In this document: piece after piece, positions 16,076 to 24,989 of the stretch
Numbering within the stretch: the first letter of the stretch is position 1
Layout of the letters: the number at the start of each line of letters is the position of its first letter
Assembly (NCBI RefSeq): GCF_000943545.1
Contig: NZ_JTHP01000002.1
Coordinates: forward strand, 154,208-218,207
Length of the DNA: 64,000 bases
Reading direction: 5' to 3'
From: Paenibacillus terrae
GTDB lineage: Bacteria; Bacillota; Bacilli; Paenibacillales; Paenibacillaceae
Notes under the pieces: generated by a model
Seen by the model: the letters and a program-made list of their open reading frames with translations, nothing else
Database searches by the model: none
Told to the model about the DNA's origin: nothing
Position numbers and translations under genes: made by a program

Positions 16076-17143
16076 TCAAGCATTTTCAGGCCCTTTTTTT
16101 ATTGGACTTGGAGATGCTTTCTTTCTAATACTATAACGTCTCATAGCTCCTGGAACGCCTTTGATTTCCAGCATTCCCTCATAAATCAGGGCTCGAAGCC
16201 GATATTCGAAAAATTCATCTCCCATCTGCTGATCCAGGTGTCCCATAGCTTCTCCGATCACTCTTGCCGATTTGATAAAATCAGGCTGTGCTTGCTGCTT
16301 GTGCAGCTTATCCACCTTACTCAAAATATAGGCATCATAATAGTTTTCTTCTACATTAACGATGCTTCCATCTTTCCATATACGTAGCACCTCAGGCTTC
16401 ATCGCCAGCTCACACCATTCTTCCGCCATTCGTTCTCTTTCTCCTGGTGTTAAAGAAATACCCTTGTCCTCTCGACTTAGAATAGCTTGTAGTTTGTCGG
16501 CAGGTATCTCGCCTGATCTTAAGCCTGTAGCATCCGGACGTTTAAATACGCGGCTGCAAGCATCTGCCGCATTTTTAATCCGAATATCGTTAGACATATT
16601 CCTCAGCAGGTACATGCTCAAACGAAGCCCCACCTGCTCAGGGGCATTGCTCCCCGTCCAGATCGTAATGTCCGCCTGTGCTGGAATAGCAGCAAACTGC
16701 TCCAGCAACAGAAAATCATCCCTTTCAGCATCCTCATCATGCTCATCATAAATATGATCTCTAAACCATTCCCGCCGTTGCCTACGCCCCATTTCCTGCT
16801 GAAGCTGCCACAATGGGCCGATGGCATAGTTATCCCGAAAAGAAATAACCCGATGCGTATCTTCCCATCCCAGTTGTTTGAGTGCTATTTTCATACTCCC
16901 TGCAAAAGAATCGCCAATCACGATATGCACCTGCGTGCCACCCTCGTCAGGCTCCCACCATGAGCGTCTGTTTTGAGTCTCAAGCAAGTAATCATATAAC
17001 TCTGACACTTGCTCATACAAATCATCTTTAGAAGCTTCGTTCCGTTTCACAGCTTCTGTCACTTGTATGATGTCTATCAGCCATAATCTTTGTTCGCCCG
17101 CAGTCATGCTGCGAATTGCCTCCACAAATCCTTTATTCTCCAT
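16076..17143 (-). CDS. DUF1835/DUF3658 domain protein
   Basis: The 355-residue protein has a DUF1835-type domain starting at VHIVIGDSFAGSMKIAL with RVISFRDNYAIGPL (about residues 67-190) and a C-terminal DUF3658-like part containing EVLRIWKDGSIVNVEENYYD. Function is not established for this family. ATG 17143 (MENKGFVEAIR) has AAAGGAG upstream and is preferred over the longer frame to 17188. It stands alone; neighbours give no clue. Confidence 0.75.
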   Translation of the reverse strand: MENKGFVEAIRSMTAGEQRLWLIDIIQVTEAVKRNEASKDDLYEQVSELYDYLLETQNRRSWWEPDEGGTQVHIVIGDSFAGSMKIALKQLGWEDTHRVISFRDNYAIGPLWQLQQEMGRRQRREWFRDHIYDEHDEDAERDDFLLLEQFAAIPAQADITIWTGSNAPEQVGLRLSMYLLRNMSNDIRIKNAADACSRVFKRPDATGLRSGEIPADKLQAILSREDKGISLTPGERERMAEEWCELAMKPEVLRIWKDGSIVNVEENYYDAYILSKVDKLHKQQAQPDFIKSARVIGEAMGHLDQQMGDEFFEYRLRALIYEGMLEIKGVPGAMRRYSIRKKASPSPIKKGPENA

Positions 17144-17258
17144 GACTTTTTCTCCTTTTACACCTGTTTTTCGTGCCGCAGTGTCCAATGGAATTGTCGA
17201 ATCGGAATAGTCGTGCTATGTTAGAGGAATCGACGTTGTAGCATAGGAGGCTTCTGCC

Positions 17259-17963
17259 GTGAATATGAAAGGCAAAATCCATTTACATCAAGTAACGTCC
17301 GAATCGTTACGACTGGGCGCCTTACTTTCTTTAGTAGGGGGGTTTCTGGACACATACACGTTTGTCGGAAGAGATGGCGTGTTCGCCAATGCACAGACAG
17401 GCAATATCGTACTGCTGGCTGTCAAAGCCATTCAGGGAAACTGGGGTCAGGCGTTAGCCCATATCCCGCCCCTGATCGCCTTTTCACTGGGTGTTTTTGT
17501 AGCCGAGGGGATTAAGAGAAAATCCATCCACCGCCTGACACCCGACTGGGCCCGTGCCATTCTACTGCTGGAAATTTTCATTTTTTTCATCGTGGGTCTG
17601 ATTCCGCAGGGGGTTCCCAATACGGTGGTGACGGTGATCGTCTCGTTCGTCGCTTCTGTACAAATGACTTCCTTCCGCAAGCTCATTGATGCGCCGTACA
17701 CCTCCACCGTCAGCACGGGGAACCTCAGATCTGCCACAGAGGCGGTGTATATCGCCATTACGACCAAGGACACGAATGCTGCCATTCGTGCCATGCGTTA
17801 CGGTGTCATCCTGATCACCTTTCTGGTCGGGGCTTTTCTGGGAGGATTTTTGACGTTGGCTATTGGGGATAAAGCCATCTGGGGCGCTGTCGTGGCACTC
17901 ATTTTTTCTTTTATTTTATTTACGGAAAAAGAACATAAGTGGAAGCTACCCCTGAGCCACTAA
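17259..17963 (+). CDS. YoaK-family (DUF1275) membrane protein
   Basis: 234 residues with six or seven hydrophobic segments. It carries the DUF1275 features GALLSLVGGFLDTYTFVGRD then FANAQTGNIVLLA in the first third and TVSTGNLRSATEAVY in the middle. Role unknown; members are thought to be membrane carriers. The GTG start is preferred because GGAGG lies eight bases upstream; an ATG two codons later is further away. It is divergent from the DUF1835 gene. Confidence 0.8.
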   Translation: MNMKGKIHLHQVTSESLRLGALLSLVGGFLDTYTFVGRDGVFANAQTGNIVLLAVKAIQGNWGQALAHIPPLIAFSLGVFVAEGIKRKSIHRLTPDWARAILLLEIFIFFIVGLIPQGVPNTVVTVIVSFVASVQMTSFRKLIDAPYTSTVSTGNLRSATEAVYIAITTKDTNAAIRAMRYGVILITFLVGAFLGGFLTLAIGDKAIWGAVVALIFSFILFTEKEHKWKLPLSH

Positions 17964-17970
17964 TCCTGCA

Positions 17971-19146
17971 TTAGCCCTGAATAAACTGCCGCTGGGCGGT
18001 TTCAAAAAAGTTCAAAAGGTCTTCACGGGACGAGAATGCTGCCTGAGCCGATTGGTTGCTGCCGCCACCCTTACCCTGAAACGCGCCCAGATGCTCTTTA
18101 AAGTATGCTCCGCAGGCAACATGCTGTGTGCCGTTATGCGTCAGAATGATTTTGTTTTCTGCTGTTGTGGCTAATAATACAAGTAAATCATGTTCAGATG
18201 TCAGCTTGGCAGCCATTTGCTGTACTTCCTGAAAGGTTTTTTGTTCAAAAATATGAGCCAGAACCTGCCCCTGAACAGCAGAAAGCAGCTCTGCTGCCTG
18301 ATACGAGGTATTTTCTTCTTGCAGGATGTCCACTTGCGCCTTGAGCTGCTTGTGCTCCTGCTCCCACTTTTCAAAGCGGGTCAAAATATCCTTGCGCCCG
18401 GTATTAAACCTCGCAGACAGCACGTCCAGAATCTGAAGACTTTCGTTAAAATCCTGAAGCGCGCGAACGCCGCATTTAAAATGGATTCTCGCCAGCCCCT
18501 TTTGCTTCTCCCATTTCAGACATTTGATCATTCCAATTTCCCCGGTTCGGCCGACATGTGTACCGCCGCAAGCATTGTATTCAATACCTTCAATCTCGAC
18601 AATGCGGATATTCTCCGTTACTTTTGGCATTTTCACAAGTGGGATGTCCTTCAATTGCTCATTCGTTACAAAATAACTTTGGATGCTGCGGTTACTATAG
18701 ATTTGCCGATTCACTTCCTGCTCGATGGCGGATAACTGCGCAGGTGTCAGTTCAGAACAGTTTACATCAATTGTGGCGTACTCTTGTCCCAGATGAAAGC
18801 TTTCCGTCCGCGCTCCCAGCAGCTCCCGACAAATCGCCGACAGCAAATGCTGTCCACTATGCTGCTGCATATGATCAAATCTGCGCTCCCAATCCAACGT
18901 ACAAGCTACCTTCTCAGCCTCTGGCAAACGTTCGACCTGATGCCAAATATCGCCCTCTTCCAGAAAAACATCCACCACCGGAACGCCCTGAATCGTTCCC
19001 GTATCACATGGCTGACCCCCTCCATGCGGATAAAAAGCCGTTTCCTCCAGCATAACAAAATATCCGCCGTCTCTTTCCATGCTGCGTGTAATATGAGTCT
19101 CCCACTCCGTAAGGGTCGGAGAAGAGTAGTATAGTTTTGTCGTCAT
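17971..19146 (-). CDS. Alanyl-tRNA editing protein (AlaX-L type, with DHHA1)
   Basis: The 391-residue protein is a free-standing relative of the AlaRS editing domain. It has FYPHGGGQPCDTG (residues 38-50), the zinc ligands HMQQHSGQHLL (HxxxH) and ACGGTH (Cys and His), a coiled-coil linker around EKWEQEHKQLKAQVDILQEE, and a C-terminal DHHA1 module ending AFQGKGGGSNQSAQAAF. It hydrolyses Ser- or Gly-tRNA(Ala), preventing mistranslation. The length with DHHA1 is typical of the long AlaX class. Convergent with the YoaK-like gene, eight bp apart. Confidence 0.9.
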   Translation of the reverse strand: MTTKLYYSSPTLTEWETHITRSMERDGGYFVMLEETAFYPHGGGQPCDTGTIQGVPVVDVFLEEGDIWHQVERLPEAEKVACTLDWERRFDHMQQHSGQHLLSAICRELLGARTESFHLGQEYATIDVNCSELTPAQLSAIEQEVNRQIYSNRSIQSYFVTNEQLKDIPLVKMPKVTENIRIVEIEGIEYNACGGTHVGRTGEIGMIKCLKWEKQKGLARIHFKCGVRALQDFNESLQILDVLSARFNTGRKDILTRFEKWEQEHKQLKAQVDILQEENTSYQAAELLSAVQGQVLAHIFEQKTFQEVQQMAAKLTSEHDLLVLLATTAENKIILTHNGTQHVACGAYFKEHLGAFQGKGGGSNQSAQAAFSSREDLLNFFETAQRQFIQG

Positions 19147-19168
19147 TCAAGGTTCCTCACTTTGGATT

Positions 19169-20044
19169 TCAATTTTTAAAAAACGTCTCCATTTTTTGAA
19201 TAAAGGCTTTTGCGGCTGGACTTACATATTTATCTACACGATAAAACATTTCCAAATGTCGGGTAGGTGCATGCTTGATCGGAATTGCGCGAATCCCCAG
19301 TGACCCGAAGCTTTCAATCAGTTGGCTCGGCTGAATCGTAGCTCCTATGCCTTCTTTCACCAGTTGAAACAGGGACGTGGCTGATCCTGTTTCCATCAAA
19401 GGATGGATCAAAATGCCTTGATCTTCACACCAACGATCCACCAGGTCACGCCCGACAAATCCTTTGGGAAACATCACTAAAGGAACTTTTGCCAAGTCTT
19501 CTGATACAATTATATCTTTGTCTGCTAAATCATGTTCTGTATTTACATACAAGCTGTGCGTTTCCGTATAAAAAGGGATGCGGTGCAAACGGTGATCCGA
19601 ATGAATCCCCAAGCCTACTCCAATATCCACTTTATTATCGAGCACTTCATTGTAAATATCAATCGAGGGAATGACCTGAACCTTCGTATGAGGAAACTCC
19701 TTGTGAAAGCTGATCAGTATAGGAGTCAGTCGATAATCCAGGTCAGAGGGCAGAACCGCAACACGCAAATGACCGGTATGGAGATGGGTCAGATCAGATA
19801 TGGCGTTTTTTGCATTTTCCAATTGCTGAATGACTTGTGAAGCGTAGTGCTCCAGAAGCTCGCCTGCTTCCGTCTTTACGGTTTTCTTGCCAATACGGTC
19901 GAACAAAGGGACTCCCACCTCATCCTCTAATACCCGTATTTGCTGACTCAGCGTAGGTTGCGAAATCCCCAGCTTGTAGGCAGCCTCGGAAAAATGCAGC
20001 TCTTTGCACAATCGGAGAAAATATTGCAATTGCCGAATTTCCAT
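19169..20044 (-). CDS. LysR-family transcriptional regulator
   Basis: 291 residues: N-terminal winged HTH (MEIRQLQYFLRLCKELHFSE, AYKLGISQPTLSQQIRVLED) and a substrate-binding domain (HLRVAVLPSDLDYRLTPIL onwards). ATG 20044 with GGAGG nine bases upstream is preferred over a start at 20065. It is divergent from a CynX-type transporter gene, which it probably controls together with itself; the effector is unknown. Confidence 0.88.
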   Translation of the reverse strand: MEIRQLQYFLRLCKELHFSEAAYKLGISQPTLSQQIRVLEDEVGVPLFDRIGKKTVKTEAGELLEHYASQVIQQLENAKNAISDLTHLHTGHLRVAVLPSDLDYRLTPILISFHKEFPHTKVQVIPSIDIYNEVLDNKVDIGVGLGIHSDHRLHRIPFYTETHSLYVNTEHDLADKDIIVSEDLAKVPLVMFPKGFVGRDLVDRWCEDQGILIHPLMETGSATSLFQLVKEGIGATIQPSQLIESFGSLGIRAIPIKHAPTRHLEMFYRVDKYVSPAAKAFIQKMETFFKN

Positions 20045-20065
20045 GGAATCTCGCCTCCGAATCAT

Positions 20066-20161
20066 AGTATATAACTATTGTTTATATAGAATAAATAGTA
20101 TTGATCTATTATAGAGCGAAATCTACAATGAGTTCAACGTTAAAGAAAAGAGGTGTTTCGT
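20066..20161. promoter_or_regulatory. Divergent control region of LysR and MFS genes
   Basis: The 117 bp between start codons is AT-rich with overlapping dyads such as AATA-GTATTGATC-TATT (20095-20111) and repeats of ATAGT/ACTAT. This is where a LysR-type regulator would bind (T-N11-A sites). Confidence 0.35.
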
Positions 20162-21322
20162 ATGCGTTTGGTTTATCTCATCCTGATTATATTTTTTATC
20201 TCCTTAAATTTAAGACCCTCTATTACTTCCGTCGGGCCTTTACTGGATATCATTCAAGCTCATTTGGGATTAAGCGGGGTGACCGCCAGTTTAATCACGG
20301 CGCTGCCTATTTTTTGTATGGGCCTCTTCTCTCTGTCATCTATCTGGCTCCAGCATCGCTTAGGCGTTGAAAGATCTTTGCTTGCAGCCATGCTGTTGAT
20401 CCTCATAGCCACGTTCCTGCGCATGTTCGTTCATCATACTTCCTTCCTGCTCGCCACCGCTATATTCTCTGGAATAGGTATCGGAATCGCAGGCCCCTTG
20501 GTTGCGGGGTTTATCAAAAAATATTTTCCCGAGAAACCAGGGTTAACCGGGCTTTATTCCGTTTCCATGGTAATCGGAGCAGCCGTTGCATCCAGCTTTT
20601 CTGTCCCACTTTTCCGGCAAATGGACTCTTGGCAGCACGCTCTAAGCTTCTGGAGCATTTTAGCGGTTCCCGCTGTGTTACTCCTTCTCCCCCTGCTCCA
20701 AAAAAGAGAAGCTTCAACAAAAAACCTGCGGTTTTCATCTTTCTCGATCAGGAATAAACGGGTATATTTATTTACTTTATTTTTTGGCTGTATGGCGGGT
20801 ATTTTTTACGCTGTGACTGCTTGGTTGGCCTCCATCGCGCAAGCTGCGGGTGTAGACCATGCTCAAGCCGGTATGGTGCTTACCCTATTTACCTTGATTC
20901 AAATCCCGGTAAGCTTCTTCATCCCTCTTCTTGCCGGTAAATCAGGAAACAGAACAACATGGCTGCTTCTATGTGGCTTATCTGAATTGATCGGCATTGT
21001 CCTGCTGATGATACACTCTTCTCCTTGGGTAGCTGCTATTTTCCTGGGCATTGGAGCTGGTGGACTGTTTCCTTTAGCGCTACTTATTCCAATCGAAGAA
21101 GCAGCGCATACAGAAGAAGCTACCTCATGGTCTGCCCTGATGCAATTTGGAGGATATTTGCTAGGCTCTCTGGGACCTGCCTTGATCGGACTGAGCTTCG
21201 ACCTGTTTCAAACGTTTGTGCCAACCTTGTTCATACTGGCTATGATCATATGTACGATGATTTTGGTAGGCTTAAAAATAGGGGACAAAGATAAACTTTC
21301 GCTTTCCGATAAGAATTTATAA
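20162..21322 (+). CDS. CynX/NimT-type MFS transporter
   Basis: 386 residues with about twelve membrane segments. The N-terminal LNLRPSITSVGPLLD is the characteristic signature of the CynX/NimT (YeaN/YycB) subgroup of MFS carriers; GIGIGIAGPLVAGFIKKYFPEK follows in the fourth to fifth segment. The substrate is unknown (cyanate, nitroimidazoles and amino-acid-like compounds are reported for relatives). A GTG at 20153 is in frame, but ATG 20162 has AGAGGTG at suitable distance. Paired with the divergent LysR gene. Confidence 0.85.
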   Translation: MRLVYLILIIFFISLNLRPSITSVGPLLDIIQAHLGLSGVTASLITALPIFCMGLFSLSSIWLQHRLGVERSLLAAMLLILIATFLRMFVHHTSFLLATAIFSGIGIGIAGPLVAGFIKKYFPEKPGLTGLYSVSMVIGAAVASSFSVPLFRQMDSWQHALSFWSILAVPAVLLLLPLLQKREASTKNLRFSSFSIRNKRVYLFTLFFGCMAGIFYAVTAWLASIAQAAGVDHAQAGMVLTLFTLIQIPVSFFIPLLAGKSGNRTTWLLLCGLSELIGIVLLMIHSSPWVAAIFLGIGAGGLFPLALLIPIEEAAHTEEATSWSALMQFGGYLLGSLGPALIGLSFDLFQTFVPTLFILAMIICTMILVGLKIGDKDKLSLSDKNL

Positions 21323-21440
21323 ACTCCGTAAACAAAGAACCTCATCAAAATTTAGCTTGTAATTTAAATATTATTATATTATGATTAGCCAGCTAACAAA
21401 ATTTCGAATTGTAATAAATTCCAGTCGAAAGGAGAACCCT

Positions 21441-21986
21441 ATGGATTTTGATTTACGGGATTTGCCCACTCGTGAAGCACTTCAAGAATTTTCTATGCGT
21501 ATTCCTGAGATTGATATCAGAGCCACAGAAGCCATGCTTTTCTTTATGCGCGTATCCTCCAGTACTTTTAAAGTCAGTTTTGAGGGCTTTGAGAAATTCG
21601 GTATTTCACACGGGAAGTTTTCAGTATTGATTCTCTTGTACCGAAACACAAATACAGGACTGATGGCTACAGAGCTTGCAGAGAAAGTGGGAATAAGCAA
21701 ACCTACCGTTACCGGACTCATTGACCGCCTAGAGCGCGATGGTTTTGTCATTAGACAAAGTCACCCTTCTGACCGCCGTATGAGTATCGTCAAACTGACT
21801 GACCAAGGGACAGAATTGATGGAGCGGCTACTGCCTGTACATTTTACAAGTACCTCCAGGCTGATGAGCCACCTATCCAACGATGAAAAAGAGTTATTGC
21901 TGACGTTGCTGCAAAAAATAGAACTCGGCATTCCCCAAGCACAAGAAATATATAAAAAAGCGAAACTGAATCCATTTCATAAATGA
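21441..21986 (+). CDS. MarR-family transcriptional regulator
   Basis: 181 residues. The winged-helix core contains LMATELAEKVGISKPTVTGL as HTH, followed by the MarR wing signature RLERDGFVIRQSHPSDRRMS. An N-terminal extension of about 45 residues precedes the core. AAAGGAG precedes ATG 21441. It lies upstream of, and in line with, the HlyD/permease efflux genes and is the likely local repressor. Confidence 0.88.
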   Translation: MDFDLRDLPTREALQEFSMRIPEIDIRATEAMLFFMRVSSSTFKVSFEGFEKFGISHGKFSVLILLYRNTNTGLMATELAEKVGISKPTVTGLIDRLERDGFVIRQSHPSDRRMSIVKLTDQGTELMERLLPVHFTSTSRLMSHLSNDEKELLLTLLQKIELGIPQAQEIYKKAKLNPFHK

Positions 21987-22008
21987 TTAAGCCAACGAAA
22001 TGTATACT

Positions 22009-22044
22009 ACATATAGACAAACTAAACCATTTTGATCTATATGT
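22009..22044 (+). promoter_or_regulatory. Degenerate third copy of the module's central palindrome
   Basis: ACATATAGACAAACTAAACC followed by ATTTTGATCTATATGT repeats the centre of the 114-bp module (ATAGAC.AACTAAACC..TT.GATCTATAT) with a few changes and without the flanks. It sits just past the marR stop codon and upstream of the efflux operon, as an operator would. Confidence 0.55.
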
Positions 22045-22184
22045 ACTCTTCATTAAAGCTACTGAGGGTATTATGAAATGGATTCAACCATAATAACTTT
22101 AAAATTTGAATTTTAGTTAGCCGGGTTACTTTTTAATTTTAAAATAAATAATATCTACATACCCTATTATTTATTCTATGTCAG

Positions 22185-22297
22185 GCACTTTGCATCATTC
22201 GATTCCAACGCTCGAAAGTACAATATATAGACGAACTAAACCGTTTCGATCTATATATTGCTGATTTGAAATCGCTCTTGGGATTGTTGCAAAATGC
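22185..22297 (+). repeat. 114-bp upstream module, copy 2
   Basis: Plus-strand copy of the sequence at 14697-14810 (minus strand). It ends 50 bp before the ATG of the HlyD-type gene and points towards it. The central dyad CAATATATAGA/TCTATATATTG is perfect in this copy. TAGACG and TATATA separated by 18 bases inside the dyad could be -35 and -10 elements, with the palindrome covering the promoter as an operator. Confidence 0.8.
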
Positions 22298-22347
22298 TCA
22301 TTTCCATGCCAAGCCAATTGATTAACTTAAAGGAGCGTATTTACTCA

Positions 22348-23667
22348 ATGAATCGCACACAAGTCACCAGTCTCATCATTCCTCTAATTTCTATTGCCTG
22401 TCTTATTGGCGGAGGTTTTCTCCTTCAAACCAACGGACAAGACCAAGTCAATGCTTCACGATCTGTTAAAGGTACAACCCTGAACTCGGACAGCATTCAT
22501 GTATCCTTTGAACAAGTAGGCGGAAAAGTCCTCAGCATTCCAGTAAAAGAGGAGACTCCCGTAAAAAAAGGTACTATCCTTATGACGCTGGACGCCAAAG
22601 ATGTTGATTTGCAAATTGAACAACTACGAACGCAAATTGCCCAGTTCAATACACAGATCAGCCAACAGCAAAAATCAATTGACTTAGGTTATGCACGAGC
22701 TGCAACTCAGGAAAAGCAGGCACAGCTCGATATTGCACAATCTCAAGTAACTCAAAGCAAGAGTCAGGCAGCATTACAGCGGGCAGAAGCCGCTGAGCGT
22801 CAAGCCACGGCAGCGGAAAAGCACGTCAATGATGGTGCTCGACATGAGGACATTCAGCAACAGCGAATTGCAGTAGCCTCCGCAACCAAAAGCGTTCAGA
22901 CGGACCAAACCAACTATAATCGTAACAAAGCACTATATGATGCAGGAAGTGTATCCAAAGCTGCATTGGATGATGCCGATTCATCATTGACTTTAGCTAA
23001 AAATCAGTTGAGTCAGCAACAAGAGTCTCTGCAAAAGCTGCTCAATGGCGCAACCGCGGAAGAACGAATGCAAGCCAAAGAGCAAACGACACAAGCATCT
23101 GTTGCTGTAAAACAAGCAGCGGAAGAAATTCGTGGTGCCCAATTGTCCGTGGATCGTTCCAAAACACAACTGGAAACCATTCAGCAAAGTCGTCAACAGC
23201 TAGCAGATCAGAAGCTGGCCGTTGATCTGCTACAGCAACAAAAGGAAACCCAAGAAGTCCAGCTTAAAACGCTATTACTCAAAAAAGAACGTCTGGTGTT
23301 GAAAGCACCGCAGGATGGCAAGATCACTGCTATCAGTACCAAAGTGGGCGAAAATGTGGGACAAGGGTCTCCCGTTATTACTTTAGAAACCAACGAGTTA
23401 TATTACGATCTCTACGTGAACGAAGATCAAGTGGGGAAATTTAAAGCCAATAAAGAAGTTAAAACCCACATCTCGGCTCTAAATAAGGATTTGCAAGGTA
23501 CTGTACGCTATGTTACATCTGCACCACAATTCGCTAATGTAAAAATGTCTCGTGAAAAAGGTGAGGCGGATACCGCTACATTCCAAGTACGTGTATATGT
23601 ACCAAAAGAGTCTACTTTGCTACCGGGTATGACAGTTGAGGTGAATACTGATGAAATCTCTTCGTGA
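22348..23667 (+). CDS. HlyD/EmrA-like membrane fusion (adaptor) protein
   Basis: 439 residues: one N-terminal membrane anchor (LIIPLISIACLIGGGFLL), a biotinyl-lipoyl-like half (VSFEQVGGKVLSIPVKEETP), a very long coiled coil rich in Gln/Ala (about residues 90-310), the second lipoyl half (VLKAPQDGKITAISTKVGEN) and a beta-barrel part. It would form the extracytoplasmic part of an efflux machine. ATG 22348 has AAAGGAG upstream. It overlaps the next gene by 17 bp, indicating one operon with the permease. Confidence 0.88.
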   Translation: MNRTQVTSLIIPLISIACLIGGGFLLQTNGQDQVNASRSVKGTTLNSDSIHVSFEQVGGKVLSIPVKEETPVKKGTILMTLDAKDVDLQIEQLRTQIAQFNTQISQQQKSIDLGYARAATQEKQAQLDIAQSQVTQSKSQAALQRAEAAERQATAAEKHVNDGARHEDIQQQRIAVASATKSVQTDQTNYNRNKALYDAGSVSKAALDDADSSLTLAKNQLSQQQESLQKLLNGATAEERMQAKEQTTQASVAVKQAAEEIRGAQLSVDRSKTQLETIQQSRQQLADQKLAVDLLQQQKETQEVQLKTLLLKKERLVLKAPQDGKITAISTKVGENVGQGSPVITLETNELYYDLYVNEDQVGKFKANKEVKTHISALNKDLQGTVRYVTSAPQFANVKMSREKGEADTATFQVRVYVPKESTLLPGMTVEVNTDEISS

Positions 23668-24901
23668 TGAATGGACGTACCTGGTTCATTCCAAGTATCC
23701 GATCATAGCTATCATTTTCCCGCTGATTGCAGTGCTGGGATATTCACTGCTACTCCCAAGCAGCCAAATTAACGAAGCTAGCGTAGTCGTGGTGGATCAG
23801 GATAACACAGCCTATAGCCGTGAGTTCATCCAGAAAATAGATGCCTCCCCTAATATGAACGTGGCTGAGGTTGTTTCATACACTGACAACCCTGAACAAT
23901 ATTTTTATCACGAGAAATATTTGGCTGTTATTTCTCTGCCGAAGGGTTTGGAGGCCAATCACAATCGCTCCCTTTCCAGTCGTGTGGGGCTGATTCTGGA
24001 TAACACCAATGTCCAATCTATTACTTTGATCCGCACGGCCATGCAGGAAATTAGCGTATCCGAGAATATGGAACTGTCCGTTCCAGCTATCATGAAAACC
24101 GGAATGAACGCGGAACAGGCCCAGGGAGCCCTTAATGGTATTGCTCTGGAAGTACGTTCTCTCTTTAATCCAACCAATGATTATCAGAATACATCAGTGC
24201 TTGCATTTACCTGTATGTTCTCTTTTATGATGCTTAATATTAACAGCTTGCCTCTGATCGCCAGACTAAGGGTTTCCCGAAGGCTGGCTGCAGAACTTCA
24301 AAATCCGTTCAATATATTGCTGCGTATTCTTCCTTACACGCTGTTTTCGACGGCAGGTTTAATCTTCTCTCTCGGAGTACTTAAAATGTTTGGGGGCAGT
24401 CGTTTCGAGGCCAATCCGGTTCTCTTTATCATTCCGGTTGTTCTGTATGTATTCGGTACAGTTTGTCTCAATATTCTGGTAGCATGGGGGGCCGCACATC
24501 CGGGAGTAGCCATCGGCAGAATGGTTATTGTACTCATGCCTGCTTTTGTGCTCTCGGGAGCCGTTCTTTCAAGATCGTTATTTCCGTCTTTAGCGATCCA
24601 AATCGGTGATTTCTTTCCATTTGCATGGCTGTACAAATTCGTGCGCTCGATGGGACTGCGTGGTGCGCCTTTACAAGAAATGCTTCCCGAACTTGGATCA
24701 CTGTTACTATATGTCGGTGTACTCTCCATGCTGGTTATAGCCAGAGCGCTGTGGGAAAAGCAAAAGCTGGCCAAAAATGCTACAGGCGATGCTCCTGGAA
24801 TGGGGGCAGCTCATTCCGCTGGTCCAACTAGCACGCCTGGCGGCGGGATCTCTGTTCAAGGAGGAGCTACAGTGCCTATACACGAGCCAATAAAAGGGTA
24901 G
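23651..24901 (+). CDS. ABC-2-type permease (YhgE/YhhJ-like)
   Basis: 416 residues: membrane segment at 18-37, an extracellular domain (ASVVVVDQDNTAYSREFIQK typical of ABC-2 permeases), then five further membrane segments from about residue 180 to 365. The C-terminal tail of about 45 residues is rich in Gly, Ala, Pro and Thr and likely disordered. No ATPase gene accompanies it, so it must borrow one or act with the HlyD protein without ATP. Likely exports a small molecule; the shared upstream module suggests a link with the monooxygenase operon. Confidence 0.82.
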   Translation: MKSLRDEWTYLVHSKYPIIAIIFPLIAVLGYSLLLPSSQINEASVVVVDQDNTAYSREFIQKIDASPNMNVAEVVSYTDNPEQYFYHEKYLAVISLPKGLEANHNRSLSSRVGLILDNTNVQSITLIRTAMQEISVSENMELSVPAIMKTGMNAEQAQGALNGIALEVRSLFNPTNDYQNTSVLAFTCMFSFMMLNINSLPLIARLRVSRRLAAELQNPFNILLRILPYTLFSTAGLIFSLGVLKMFGGSRFEANPVLFIIPVVLYVFGTVCLNILVAWGAAHPGVAIGRMVIVLMPAFVLSGAVLSRSLFPSLAIQIGDFFPFAWLYKFVRSMGLRGAPLQEMLPELGSLLLYVGVLSMLVIARALWEKQKLAKNATGDAPGMGAAHSAGPTSTPGGGISVQGGATVPIHEPIKG

Positions 24902-24926
24902 CTATCCCCAGTTCATACTTAAATAA

Positions 24927-24971
24927 AAAGCACCTTTGAAATCACTATAAAAGTGGTTTTGAAGGTGCTTT
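24927..24971. terminator. Terminator after the efflux operon
   Basis: The arms AAAGCACCTT/AAGGTGCTTT with inner ACT/AGT pairing and A/T runs can act in both directions between convergent genes. Confidence 0.8.
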
Positions 24972-24989
24972 GGGATAGCTCTTTCAAGT

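Noticed and set aside
14697..22297. Composite transposon bounded by the inverted 114-bp copies
   Set aside because: No transposase lies between them and the enclosed genes are unrelated housekeeping-type genes; the copies fit better as MITE-like or regulatory modules, although inversion between them remains possible.
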